From: GCA-003244245 sp963823755
GTDB taxonomy: Bacteria > Actinomycetota > Actinomycetes > Mycobacteriales > Pseudonocardiaceae
NCBI GenBank assembly: GCA_963823755.1
Contig: CAWGMP010000008.1
Location: 124,001-188,000 of the forward strand
Reading direction: 5' to 3'
DNA: 64,000 nt
Part shown: positions 1-6,811 of the stretch, piece after piece
How positions within the stretch are numbered: the first letter of the stretch is position 1
Layout of the letters: every line of letters starts with the position of its first letter
The notes under the pieces: model-generated
Databases searched by the model: none
What the model was told of the DNA's origin: nothing
What the model saw: only the letters and a program-made list of their open reading frames with translations
Program-made: the position numbers and the translations under genes

Positions 1-188
1 CCCGTTGCCAACACTGAGCATTCCTCCATTTCAGACCAAGAGATGTACCATTTGCCTTGTTTGGCGTGCTGGAAAATAACAGCCAAACAGCGACCTGTCT
101 CGACGAGGTAGATTTCACCGATGCCCCGAAACTGTCGCCTTGAGCAGCACACATCGACCGGAAATGCGGGTCCAGGATAATTCCCCAC
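1..188 (-). CDS. Small protein of unknown function, cut by the left edge
   Basis: Reading the minus strand from a GTG at 188 gives an open frame of at least 62 codons that runs off the window. It begins VGNYPGPAFPVDVCC and later has IGEIYLVETGRCLAV and GKWYISWSEMEEC, a composition that looks like real protein. A strong ribosome binding site (GGGAGG, five bases before the GTG) supports this start. It lies just downstream of the GNAT gene on the same strand, so it is probably the next gene of that operon. Base composition is nearer 50 percent GC than its neighbours, which fits transfer on the mobile element. I do not recognise the family, and the C-terminus cannot be seen. Confidence 0.6.
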   Translation of the reverse strand, partial: MGNYPGPAFPVDVCCSRRQFRGIGEIYLVETGRCLAVIFQHAKQGKWYISWSEMEECSVLAT

Positions 189-240
189 TGCGACCTCCCG
201 AAACCGCTGACACGCAGACTGACTTACACATCTGTATCGC

Positions 241-837
241 TTACACCTCCTCCTCTGGGGAATGAGGCGCCTTGGCAGCGAGGGCATCGAGAGGGTTGGT
301 TTCGATCTCATCAGGCCCGCGGTGCAGCTCTACTGGGGCAGGCCGCTGAAAGCATACCCCGGTTGGATCTGACGGGTTATCATTGATTCGGACGAGGCTG
401 AATCCGCGATCGAGGTAGTACTGGTGCAGTGCTGAGTTCGATTTCCACACGTCGAGCCGGAGCCAGGATTTTCCCGCCTTCCTCGCTCGCTGCGCTGCCC
501 AGTCCAGCAGCGCGGCGCCTAGTTCGCTGCCGCGGGCGCCGTCATCGACGACCATGCGGTGAACGTAGAGCGCGTCGTCGGGGTTATCGGAGGGCAGCCA
601 GTACGGATCGGCTGTGGACTCGACTGTGATCGTGCCGGTAACCTTACCCTCGGCAGTGGTGACTAGCCAACAGGTGCCCTCGGCGACGCTCTTGCGGATA
701 TTTTCCCATTTTACTGGGTACTGCCATTGATCGAGACCTCTGCTGCGCAGCCACGCGGCTGACCGGTTCCACATCGTGGCGACTTCCACGATGTCATACT
801 CAGTCAGGGCCTGTCTGACATACACGGGTAACGTCAT
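241..837 (-). CDS. GNAT family N-acetyltransferase
   Basis: Encodes about 198 residues with the GNAT fold: a central strand region DALYVHRMVVDDGARG followed by the acetyl-CoA binding turn (GSELGAALLDWAAQRAR) and the terminal WLRLDVWKSN..LHQYYLDRGF block. It probably transfers an acetyl group from acetyl-CoA to a small molecule; the substrate is unknown. I start it at the ATG at 837 (MTLPVYVRQA) rather than the longer frame beginning at 918, because the 918 start would sit inside the preceding GntR-like gene, whose stop is at 842. The four-base gap implies cotranscription. A GntR regulator next to a GNAT gene is common on actinomycete integrative elements, which fits the att relic upstream. 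Confidence 0.85.
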   Translation of the reverse strand: MTLPVYVRQALTEYDIVEVATMWNRSAAWLRSRGLDQWQYPVKWENIRKSVAEGTCWLVTTAEGKVTGTITVESTADPYWLPSDNPDDALYVHRMVVDDGARGSELGAALLDWAAQRARKAGKSWLRLDVWKSNSALHQYYLDRGFSLVRINDNPSDPTGVCFQRPAPVELHRGPDEIETNPLDALAAKAPHSPEEEV

Positions 838-841
838 CGGT

Positions 842-1074
842 TCAGTCGACCGTTCCGACGGGGTGTGCCCGTTCGTAGACGATAACGTGTCGATCGCCAG
901 GGATGACCAAGTACTCAACGCGAACGACTCGCTCGTCTTGGGTGTACCCGGTGCAGTAGTGCACCGCGACCGGCGTGCCCGTGCTCAGTTTCAGGCGCCG
1001 GGTCTCATCAGGGGTGGGCATCCGTATGTAGATCTCGTCTACTGCCTGCACTTCGGAGCCGATTAACTCAGTGT
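842..1074 (-). pseudogene. GntR-family regulator, only the UTRA ligand-binding end remains
   Basis: The minus-strand frame reads ELIGSEVQAVDEIYIRMP, then TPDETRRLKLSTGTPVAVHY and VIPGDRHVIVYE, which is the C-terminal part of a UTRA ligand-binding domain of HutC/KorSA-type GntR regulators. The winged-helix DNA-binding domain and most of UTRA are absent. The frame loses coherence within about ten bases of the tRNA-Phe-like att copy at 1080. On actinomycete integrative elements such a regulator normally lies close to the integrase and att site, so the deletion probably removed both the integrase and the regulator N-terminus. The remaining gene cannot bind DNA. Confidence 0.7.
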
Positions 1075-1079
1075 TTCCG

Positions 1080-1135
1080 CTGCTCAGGGTGGTGGTCAGG
1101 GGTGGGGTTGGACCGTCGACCTTCCGATTTTCAGT
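1080..1135 (-). repeat. Degenerate att copy of the tRNA-Phe 3' half (copy 1)
   Basis: About 56 bases match the 3' half of the intact tRNA-Phe gene at 6815-6888, from the bases just beyond its CCA end to the anticodon loop, with only a handful of mismatches (mostly C to T). Similarity ends at the anticodon, as expected for the crossover segment of tRNA-targeting tyrosine recombinases. It is not a working tRNA because the 5' half is missing. Confidence 0.85.
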
Positions 1136-1229
1136 TCAAAGTCCACCTGATAGGAGTAGCGCTACCTGGCATTTTGCTTGCTGTAGTTATGTCGTAGAGG
1201 CGCCAGAAGCACTCAGAGCACTGGAGTTA

Positions 1230-1248
1230 TTGGACAGTCCGTTGGACA
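1230..1248. repeat. Paired TTGGACA direct repeats, candidate recombinase arm site
   Basis: Two copies of TTGGACA start 12 bases apart (1230 and 1242). The same pair with the same spacing occurs at 5717/5729 and, with one changed base, at 6771/6783, each close to a tRNA-Phe att copy. Integrase or excisionase arm binding is an inference. Confidence 0.5.
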
Positions 1249-1336
1249 CCGCCCCCGGGGTATCCCTCTCTGTCAGGATCTGGTGAGACAGCTTGGTGCC
1301 AGCGGTTCACAGCAGGGGGCGTGATCGGAGATCCTG

Positions 1337-1819
1337 GTGTTTGTGTCAACGGAGGAGCGTGGCGGTGCGACCGGCGGTGGTGGTGGAGGAGTTGAGCCGC
1401 CGGTGGTGTCGGGGCCGCGGTCGGCGGAGGGACCGTCGCCGCGTCCATCGCGTCGCTCGTTTAGTCCGGAGTACAAGCTGGCGATTGTCACGGAGTATGA
1501 GAATGCGCCGAATGGGGAGAAGGGCGCGATCCTACGCCGGGAGGGTTTGTATTCGTCGCATGTGATTGAGTGGACCCGTGCCCGTGACGCGGGGGCACTG
1601 GAAGGGGTGGCCGATTCCCGGCGGTCGGAGAAACGACCGAAAAGGTCGGCGGAGGCCGCCGAGCTGGAACGGCTCCGAGCTCGGAACGCGAAACTCGAAG
1701 CAGAGTTAAAGAACACCCGGACCGCGTTGGACATCATGGGAAAAGCACACGCGCTGGTGGAGCAGCTGTCCGAGAGCGCGGACGACCAACAACCACCGAC
1801 GCCGCCGAAGACATCCTGA
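1337..1819 (+). CDS. IS3-family transposase OrfA
   Basis: About 160 residues. The HTH region (FSPEYKLAIVTEYENAPNG, then GAILRREGLYSSHVIEWTRA) is followed by a leucine-rich coiled coil (AAELERLRARNAKLEAELKN), the standard plan of IS3 OrfA proteins that recognise the terminal repeats. The basic, low-complexity N-terminal 30 residues suggest that the true start may be downstream of the GTG at 1337. It ends inside the start of orfB, so a -1 frameshift would be needed to make the OrfAB transposase. Confidence 0.8.
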   Translation: MFVSTEERGGATGGGGGGVEPPVVSGPRSAEGPSPRPSRRSFSPEYKLAIVTEYENAPNGEKGAILRREGLYSSHVIEWTRARDAGALEGVADSRRSEKRPKRSAEAAELERLRARNAKLEAELKNTRTALDIMGKAHALVEQLSESADDQQPPTPPKTS

Positions 1820-2833
1820 ACACCGCGTTCACCGAGCTGCGGGCCGCGGAGGTGTCGATTGTCGTGGCGTGCGCGTTGACCGGACGGTCCCGGGCCACCC
1901 ACGACCGGCGGGCTGACCCGCGCGGGGCGGCAGCGCTGGGACCGGTACACGGACCCTGGCTGCCACGGGGGCTGCCGCCCTCGACGATCACCGACGACGA
2001 ACGAGCCCGGGTCCTGGCGCTGCTGAACTCCGAGCCCTACCGTGACCTGGCGATTCCACAGGTGTGGGCCCGCGAGCTCGACGAGGGCCGCTACTGGTGC
2101 TCGGAGTCGAGCATGTACCGCATCGCCCGCGACGCCGGACAGAGCAGGGAACGACGGACCCAGGCCACCCACCCACCCCGGGTTCGTCCCGAGCTGGTCG
2201 CCCACGGCCCCAGCGAGGTGTGGAGCTGGGACATCACCGCGTTGAAAGGACCACAGAAAGGACAATGGTACAAACTCTACGTCGTGCTGGATATCTTCTC
2301 CCGCTATGTCACCGGGTGGTTCGTCGCCCACGCCGAGGACGCGGTCGTGGCGAAAGATTTCCTCGCCGAGGCGGTGGCCCGTAACCTCGTCATCCCGCAC
2401 ACGATCCACGCTGATCGAGGCGGTTCGATGACCTCGAAACCGGTGTCCGAGATGATGATCGACCTCGGCATCTCCCGATCCCACTCACGACCTCGGACAT
2501 CGAATGATAACCCCTTCTCTCCAGGCGCAGTTCAAGACCCTCAAATACGTGCCCGACTTCCCCGACCGGTTCGGCTGCCTCGCCGACGCACGCGCGTTCT
2601 GCGACCGATTCTTCCCCGCCTACAACCACGAACACCGCCACTCCGGAATCGGCATGCACACCCCAGCCTCAGTCCACTACGAAACCGCGACCGAGATCCG
2701 CGCACGACGCCAAGCCACCCTCGACCGCGCCCACGCACAACACCCCGAACGGTTCAACCACCGACCCCACCCACCATGCCTACCCGAGCACGCATGGATC
2801 AACCAACCCACCCAGCAACAGCCAACCCAGTAA
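1806..2833 (+). pseudogene. IS3-family transposase OrfB, frameshifted at the catalytic glutamate
   Basis: The rve-type DDE integrase core is clear: the first Asp in VWSWDITALKG, the second in IHADRGGSMTSK, and SNDNPFS leading into the third motif. Near 2518-2525 the frame changes and the protein continues in another frame as AQFKTLKYVPDFPDRFG and HRHSGIGMHTPASVHY. The break lies where DNPxxE should be, and the downstream frame has Gln where the catalytic Glu is expected. Both a frame break and loss of a DDE residue make this transposase non-functional. The annotated start is the point where the orfB frame overlaps the end of orfA. Confidence 0.8.
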
Positions 2834-2874
2834 GATCCACTGTCTCATTTGACTTGACAGCTACCGTATGTTAG

Positions 2875-3115
2875 GCGAGCGCTGGCCACGCTGGCTGTAC
2901 GTAGCGGCCACTGACGAGATATTGCGACGTAGGTTTCGTCGACCCACCAGCGGTCACCGATCCCGTGCCGATAGGGTGGCTGCCTCGATCAACGGGGGGC
3001 ATGCAGCGTTGCGCCCAGCGGTCCACGGTGAGTGATCTACTTCGATGCCCCGCTCGGCGAGTGGCTCCTCGACATCGCGGTAGAGCCCGAGCAGTGCCCA
3101 CTTCGTAGCTGGCGG
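2875..3115 (-). pseudogene. IS6-family transposase remnant
   Basis: Minus-strand pieces in shifting frames match the IS6/IS26 transposase N-terminus: LYRDVEEPLAERGIEVDHS near 3050-3100, then GDRWWVDETYVA near 2925-2960, which holds the first catalytic Asp of the family. Frame changes lie between the pieces and the C-terminal two thirds are missing. It stops next to the IS3 right end, so the IS3 insertion probably accompanied or followed its loss. Confidence 0.65.
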
Positions 3116-3118
3116 CGG

Positions 3119-3343
3119 TCAGGCGGCAGGGACGACGGACACCTCGAGGGCGATCGCCTGGGTGTCGCTGTCGTACTCGCTCGGGTCACCCTCCAGCGCA
3201 AACGCGATCGCATCCAGGCACTCGCGCTGGGCGTCCTCGCGGGTCGCCGTGCCGCCGCCATTGATGTGCAGAGCAGGCACGCGGTAGTGCCAGGTGTTCG
3301 CCTCGTCATCGAAGAAGAACTCGGCTCGCAGCGCTGTGCTCAT
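3119..3343 (-). CDS. hicB: HicB-family antitoxin
   Basis: Encodes 74 residues with the HicB fold: NTWHYRVPALHINGGGTATR, then EDAQRECLDAIAFALEG, the degenerate RNase H-like core that masks the HicA toxin. No C-terminal DNA-binding domain is present, as in short HicB proteins. It starts 12 bases after the HicA stop on the same strand, so toxin comes first and antitoxin second, the usual hicAB order. It is the only toxin-antitoxin pair in the segment between att copies 1 and 2. Confidence 0.8.
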   Translation of the reverse strand: MSTALRAEFFFDDEANTWHYRVPALHINGGGTATREDAQRECLDAIAFALEGDPSEYDSDTQAIALEVSVVPAA

Positions 3344-3355
3344 CTGATCATCGTC

Positions 3356-3583
3356 CTATAGCTTGCGTAGCTCAGCAAGGGTGTAGCCGTAGTCTTTGGC
3401 GATCCGGGCCATCGCCGGCCCGCCCAGGTCAACGCCCTCATGGTAAGCCCAGATGCGCTGCTGATCATCCTTCACCAGGACACGATGCGATCCGCGGCGG
3501 CGGGTCTCAGTCCAGCTATCACGCTTGAGCGCGGCGAGGACGCGGGCGGTTCCGCCCCGGTTTTCCCAGAAGGGCTGTTGCAT
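3356..3583 (-). CDS. hicA: HicA-family mRNA interferase toxin
   Basis: About 75 residues. The core VLAALKRDSWTETRRRGSH is the double-stranded RNA-binding-like HicA domain with the catalytic His in RRRGSHRVL; the last part ends GYTLAELRKL. HicA toxins cleave mRNA and are neutralised by HicB, encoded 12 bases downstream. I start it at the ATG at 3583; the longer open frame to 3793 runs through the att copy at 3664 and is not credible. The first dozen residues (MQQPFWENRGGT) are unusual, so the original N-terminus may have been altered when the element was truncated. Confidence 0.75.
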   Translation of the reverse strand: MQQPFWENRGGTARVLAALKRDSWTETRRRGSHRVLVKDDQQRIWAYHEGVDLGGPAMARIAKDYGYTLAELRKL

Positions 3584-3663
3584 GATCGAATGGCGGGTCG
3601 TTGTGCAGGGTGGGGTTAAATAGTCCGTCGCACATGCGCTGCTCGGGGCCCAGATGCCCATGA

Positions 3664-3703
3664 GTGGCCAAGGGGTCAAACCGCCGACCTTCCGATTTTC
3701 AGG
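3664..3703 (-). repeat. Degenerate att copy of the tRNA-Phe 3' half (copy 2)
   Basis: GTGGCCAAGGGGTCAAACC followed by the conserved GACCTTCCGATTTTCAG block matches the intact tRNA-Phe 3' half, with a short internal deletion in the T-arm stem. As in copy 3 it is followed by GGACTC. It marks the boundary between relic segments A and B. Confidence 0.8.
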
Positions 3704-3934
3704 ACTCGGGATAATAGTTCGCCGACTAACGCTCACGTCCGTAACCTGCACCGCCGCAATGATCTGAACACCAATGAACGTAGACGAACGCATACGGATG
3801 AGACCAAAGATGAGACCACCCGGACTCGGTTTGACTGAGCGGTGCCATCAACGTGGTGGTGCGCGAGAAGCGGTAAGCCTCGCGATCTCGTGGCACCGGC
3901 CGGCGGAGGACGAGCAGGATGGCGACGCGGCGTG

Positions 3935-4210
3935 TCAGTCGTTGTCCGGGAGGTACTCGCCCTTCTCGTAGTACTCGAGGAGGCCGGTAAGCGTCGGGTA
4001 GTCGTAGGTGACCAGCTCATCGCCCTCCCACTTGGCGCCCAGCTCTTCGGCCCACTCCACGTCGTTGAGACCTGGCGGCGCCTCGTCGGACCAGTGGAAC
4101 GGCACCATCGTGCTGAACTTGTTACGCCGGCCCAGGACCACCCGCTGGCCCTCTGCCTTCGACGCTGTCACGGGCACCGATTTTACTCCCGAGTCTGGGA
4201 GACGACCCAC
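3935..4210 (-). CDS. Hypothetical acidic protein, perhaps truncated
   Basis: Encodes up to 91 residues, with a coherent stretch from about residue 15 (VTASKAEGQRVVLGRRNKFS) through GLNDVEWAEELGAKWEGDEL to the acidic end YEKGEYLPDND. I do not recognise the family. There is no signal peptide or membrane segment. It lies alone in relic segment B and may be a remnant of element cargo; the first residues do not look like a normal N-terminus. Confidence 0.4.
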   Translation of the reverse strand: MGRLPDSGVKSVPVTASKAEGQRVVLGRRNKFSTMVPFHWSDEAPPGLNDVEWAEELGAKWEGDELVTYDYPTLTGLLEYYEKGEYLPDND

Positions 4211-4333
4211 GGTCGTTTCAAGATCGATAATGTAGTCGACGGTCCTGTTGGTGGGCGGTCGTGGCGCGGGGTTGAGCGCTGAGGTACCGGCTTGGTGATC
4301 TTCGGCGTGTCGTGGCGGGAAGGGCGACGGCCG

Positions 4334-4552
4334 TTAGATTCGGGTCTCGGCGATCTGTCGGGCTATTCGGGCTAGTTCCCGGGTGTCGGTGCTGGGTCGG
4401 GCTTCCAGGGCGGTGGCCAGTGGTATCAGTCGTTCTTGTCGTGTGGCGATGGAGTGCAGGGTGCTCACTTCCTCGATGGCCTGGTGGGCCAGGGTTAGCC
4501 CTTGGGGTTCTCCGGCCCGTATGTGTACCTCGGCGAGCAGGAGTGCGCCTAG
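4334..4552 (-). pseudogene. C-terminal remnant of an XRE/TPR-type regulator
   Basis: The minus-strand frame reads GALLLAEVHIRAGEPQGLTL, then AIEEVSTLHSIATRQERLIP and LARIARQIAETRI, resembling the last helical repeats of the long actinobacterial helix-turn-helix/TPR regulators (compare the complete one at 23378). The HTH and most repeats are missing. Its 5' side is joined directly to an ISL3 transposase fragment at about 4553, which makes a chimeric frame with no likely function. Confidence 0.55.
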
Positions 4553-4719
4553 CCCGGACACCGTCGCTGACACCGTGAGCACCGCGACGCCACCCCCGCC
4601 TTGGGCCGCACCTGGGCGACCAGCACCTCCCCACCGCGCCCATCGGACTCCAGGTCCACCGACTCGATCACCGTGTGCTCGACCCCGAGCACACGCCGCC
4701 ATACCCTTGTCGTACGCAC
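4553..4719 (-). pseudogene. ISL3-family transposase N-terminal remnant
   Basis: From a GTG at 4719 the minus strand reads VRTTRVWRRVLGVEHTVIES, then RGGEVLVAQVRPKAG and a zinc-finger-like RCSRCQRRCPG before a stop. This is the start of an ISL3-family transposase, whose N-terminus holds a VRPxxG..RCxxCGRRxPGYD zinc-binding module. The catalytic domain is absent. The DNA beyond the break belongs to the regulator remnant at 4334-4552. Confidence 0.6.
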
Positions 4720-4908
4720 GCCGTTCCCATCTTGATCGTCTCTGACTGTGGTAGGCCAGAAACCCTAGATGAGACACAGCGTGCGCCCTTATCGATCATG
4801 AACAGGTACCCACAGGAACGTCAGTAGCGTCATTTTGAAGCACTACGGGTATCGGCCCCTACTGTGGTATGTCTGTGAGCACGCCCGCGTGGCGCCTATG
4901 CTGGGGGT

Positions 4909-5208
4909 ATGACAGCGGCGCGCTCGTTGGAGTTACCTCCGCACAGTGGTGCCCCGGTGGAGGCGGTTGACGCTGCGGTCGATGGCCAGGTGGTGTACCT
5001 GATGCGCGATGGTCAGCCGGTCGCTGCGGTGGTACCGGCCGATGTCGCGGTGGCGGGGGCTGCGGCTGTCGAGGCGCTGGAGGAGGCCGAGGACGTCCGG
5101 GCTGCTCGTGCTGCGCTAGCTGGATGTGCGCCTCGGGTCCCACTGTCTGAGGTGCTGGCGGAATACGCTGATGACCTCGCCGCGTACCCGGACGTAGATG
5201 CTCGGTGA
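4909..5208 (+). CDS. Phd/YefM-like (RelB-type) antitoxin
   Basis: Encodes 99 residues. The N-terminal half has the Phd/YefM fold, with VYLMRDGQPVAAVVPADVAV forming the strand-turn-strand that precedes the recognition helix. The C-terminal half is acidic and helical (EALEEAEDVRAARAAL and LSEVLAEYADDLAA), as in toxin-wrapping tails. The stop overlaps the toxin start (GTGA), so the two are translationally coupled. It probably represses its own promoter in the 130 bases upstream. It is the only TA module in relic segment B. Confidence 0.8.
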   Translation: MTAARSLELPPHSGAPVEAVDAAVDGQVVYLMRDGQPVAAVVPADVAVAGAAAVEALEEAEDVRAARAALAGCAPRVPLSEVLAEYADDLAAYPDVDAR

Positions 5209-5474
5209 GCGGTTGCTACACGGTCGAGTTCGAGTGGTCAGCAAAGAAGGAGTTCGATCGGCTCGATGGCCCGGTTCGTGCCCGTGTGTTGCGCAAGGTT
5301 GCCGTGTTGGAGGATGACCCCCGGCCGACTGGTGCCACTCGGCTGGTTGGTGCTGATGATTTATGGCGCATTCGGATCGGGGACTACCGTGTGGTCTACG
5401 CGATCGAGGATGATCGGCTTGTGGTGATCGTCGTTCGGGTCGCGGGACGTGGCAAGGTTTACCGTGACATCTGA
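5205..5474 (+). CDS. RelE/ParE-family toxin
   Basis: Encodes 89 residues: YTVEFEWSAKKEFDRLDGPV, the central GATRLVGADDLWRIRIGDYR and the final VVIVVRVAGRGKVYRDI match the RelE superfamily, with the conserved WRIRIGDYRVVY strand that carries the basic catalytic residues of ribosome-dependent mRNA interferases. The GTG start at 5205 overlaps the antitoxin stop by four bases. The ORF is intact, so the pair could still be addictive. RelE-like rather than ParE-like activity is an inference. Confidence 0.85.
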   Translation: MSGCYTVEFEWSAKKEFDRLDGPVRARVLRKVAVLEDDPRPTGATRLVGADDLWRIRIGDYRVVYAIEDDRLVVIVVRVAGRGKVYRDI

Positions 5475-5716
5475 CTCTGAGGTCGCTCTCCTGGTGCCTC
5501 GCTCGCTGCGATGGAGCAGGCCGGAGGCCGAAGGCCATCATGTAGCGCTGGGTAGCGGCCGCTCCATCTCAGCCTGGGCTATCAACGGCAGATGAAAGGA
5601 TGGCCGCGGCACCCTGCTCTGAGCCACCAGATGGGTGCCGCCCCGCTGCCGGATGCCGGTGAGGTCCTTCGGGGCCTGCTTCCTGCGTGCCATAGGGGCG
5701 AGTGTCAGCAGGGGAA

Positions 5717-5735
5717 TTGGACAGTCAGTTGGACA
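5717..5735. repeat. Paired TTGGACA direct repeats beside att copy 3
   Basis: TTGGACA at 5717 and at 5729, the same 12-base spacing as at 1230/1242, lying 38 bases outside att copy 3. See the findings for the interpretation as recombinase arm sites. Confidence 0.5.
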
Positions 5736-5772
5736 GAGACCGGCAATAGATCATCGAAACAGACCGCTGAGG

Positions 5773-5828
5773 CTGGTCAGTGATGGTGGCCAGGGGCGGG
5801 GTCGAACCGTAGACCTTCCGATTTTCAG
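5773..5828 (-). repeat. Degenerate att copy of the tRNA-Phe 3' half (copy 3)
   Basis: This is the longest and best preserved copy. About 56 bases from CTGGTCAGTGATGGTGGCC to GACCTTCCGATTTTCAG match tRNA-Phe 6801-6856 with very few differences. It is followed by GGACTC like copy 2. It separates relic segment B (RelE pair) from segment C (HigBA). Confidence 0.85.
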
Positions 5829-5984
5829 GACTCCGGTGCAGTGGCCGCGTCCGGTCGGCACCGTCCGTGACCTGCGCCCGAACAGCCTCGCGGTAGCGGG
5901 CGGACGCCTGCGAACGAAGGCGAATGAGACGAAAATAGAGACGGCCGGTCCCCTCGCCACGACGGGCGTCCGCGGCGTACGTCG

Positions 5985-6023
5985 AGCATAACGTTGCGCG
6001 GTAATAACGCATGGCGTTATGCT
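5985..6023. promoter_or_regulatory. Nested inverted repeats, probable HigBA operator
   Basis: AGCATAACG (5985-5993) is inverted as CGTTATGCT (6015-6023), and inside it ATAACGC (6004-6010) is inverted as GCGTTAT (6014-6020). The nest lies immediately upstream of the likely higB start. HigA proteins repress their own operon through inverted repeats at the promoter, so autoregulation is likely. Confidence 0.6.
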
Positions 6024-6028
6024 ACCTC

Positions 6029-6310
6029 GTGCTGCGTTCCTTCGCCGACAAGGATACCGAACGAGTCTGGCGACGCGAGCGCTCACGTCGGCTTGACCAG
6101 AACACCCAACGCGCGGCGCTGCGCAAGCTGCTGATCCTCGACGCGGCAGAGACCCTCGACGACGCGAGGATCCCACCGGGCAACCGACTGGAGAAGCTAC
6201 GCGGAGACCGATCCGGACAGTACAGCGTCAGGGTGAACCAGCAGTGGCGCATCTGCTTCCGCTGGAGCGCCGCAGGACCAGAAGACATCGAGATCACCGA
6301 CTACCACTGA
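6029..6310 (+). CDS. higB: HigB/RelE-type toxin
   Basis: Encodes about 93 residues in the toxin-first order. LRSFADKDTERVWRRE at the N-terminus, LRKLLILDAAETLDDARIPP in the middle and QYSVRVNQQWRICFRW near the end are the hallmarks of HigB/plasmid maintenance killer toxins, ribosome-dependent mRNA endonucleases. I prefer the GTG at 6029 over the ATG at 6011 because family members start directly at (M)IRSF, and because the ATG at 6011 lies inside the operator-like repeat. The antitoxin gene follows after 12 bases. The module is intact and fills relic segment C. Confidence 0.85.
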   Translation: MLRSFADKDTERVWRRERSRRLDQNTQRAALRKLLILDAAETLDDARIPPGNRLEKLRGDRSGQYSVRVNQQWRICFRWSAAGPEDIEITDYH

Positions 6311-6322
6311 AGGAGGAACCTC

Positions 6323-6625
6323 ATGAGCACCGCCGCGTCGAGCGCCCCCATCCATCCTGGCGAGGTCCTCGCCGAGGAGTACCTCGCTCCGCTGGGCATC
6401 ACCCAGCACGGGCTAGCCGTTGCCCTTCACGTACCGCCGCGCCGGATCAACGAGATCGTGCACGGCAAGCGGCGTATCAGCGCCGACACTGCGCTGCGGC
6501 TCGCACGTTATTTTGGGACCTCAGAGCGCTTCTGGATGAACCTTCAAGGCCGCTACGACCTCGAGGTCGAACGCGACCGTCTCGTGTCCGTCCTAGACGA
6601 GATCCACCCACGCGCCAGCGCCTGA
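6323..6625 (+). CDS. higA: HigA-type antitoxin, XRE-family DNA-binding protein
   Basis: Encodes 100 residues. PIHPGEVLAEEYLAPLGITQ, then HGLAVALHVPPRRINEIVHG and ADTALRLARYFGTSERFWMN are the classic HigA/VapI helix-turn-helix with the WMNLQ tail. It neutralises HigB and represses the operon. A strong ribosome binding site (AAGGAGG, seven bases before the ATG) suggests more antitoxin than toxin is made, as the toxin start has no such site. Confidence 0.9.
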   Translation: MSTAASSAPIHPGEVLAEEYLAPLGITQHGLAVALHVPPRRINEIVHGKRRISADTALRLARYFGTSERFWMNLQGRYDLEVERDRLVSVLDEIHPRASA

Positions 6626-6760
6626 GGACTACGGGTGGCCATCTGACCGTGGTCCTCAAACGAGCCATAGGGAAGCAGCATCCCGGAGTCGTTGCCGTCG
6701 ATGAGCAACTGGCCATCCCATCCGACACGTCCTCGCGGGAACCGCGGCAGGCCAACTGAG

Positions 6761-6789
6761 ACGGACAGCCTTGGACAAGACGATGGACA
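6761..6789. repeat. GGACA repeats beside the intact tRNA-Phe att site
   Basis: ACGGACA (6761), TTGGACA (6771) and ATGGACA (6783) precede the tRNA-Phe att region. The last two keep the 12-base spacing seen at 1230 and 5717. Confidence 0.45.
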
Positions 6790-6811
6790 CAAGCGTTTGA
6801 GCTGATCAGGG

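Larger units (their letters stand above)
1269..2861 (+). mobile_element. IS3-family insertion sequence, inactivated
   Basis: Contains overlapping orfA and orfB transposase frames typical of IS3. Imperfect terminal inverted repeats are visible: the left end near 1269-1291 and the right end near 2840-2860 both start CTGTCA and share TGAGACAG in inverted orientation. Length is about 1.6 kb. The element has inserted within relic element A, next to the IS6 remnant at its right side. No clear target duplication was identified by eye. OrfB is frameshifted, so it is unlikely to move on its own. Confidence 0.75.

Noticed and set aside
3704..3793. HicA start at 3793
   Set aside because: The extension would translate the tRNA-Phe att copy; the family length fits the ATG at 3583.
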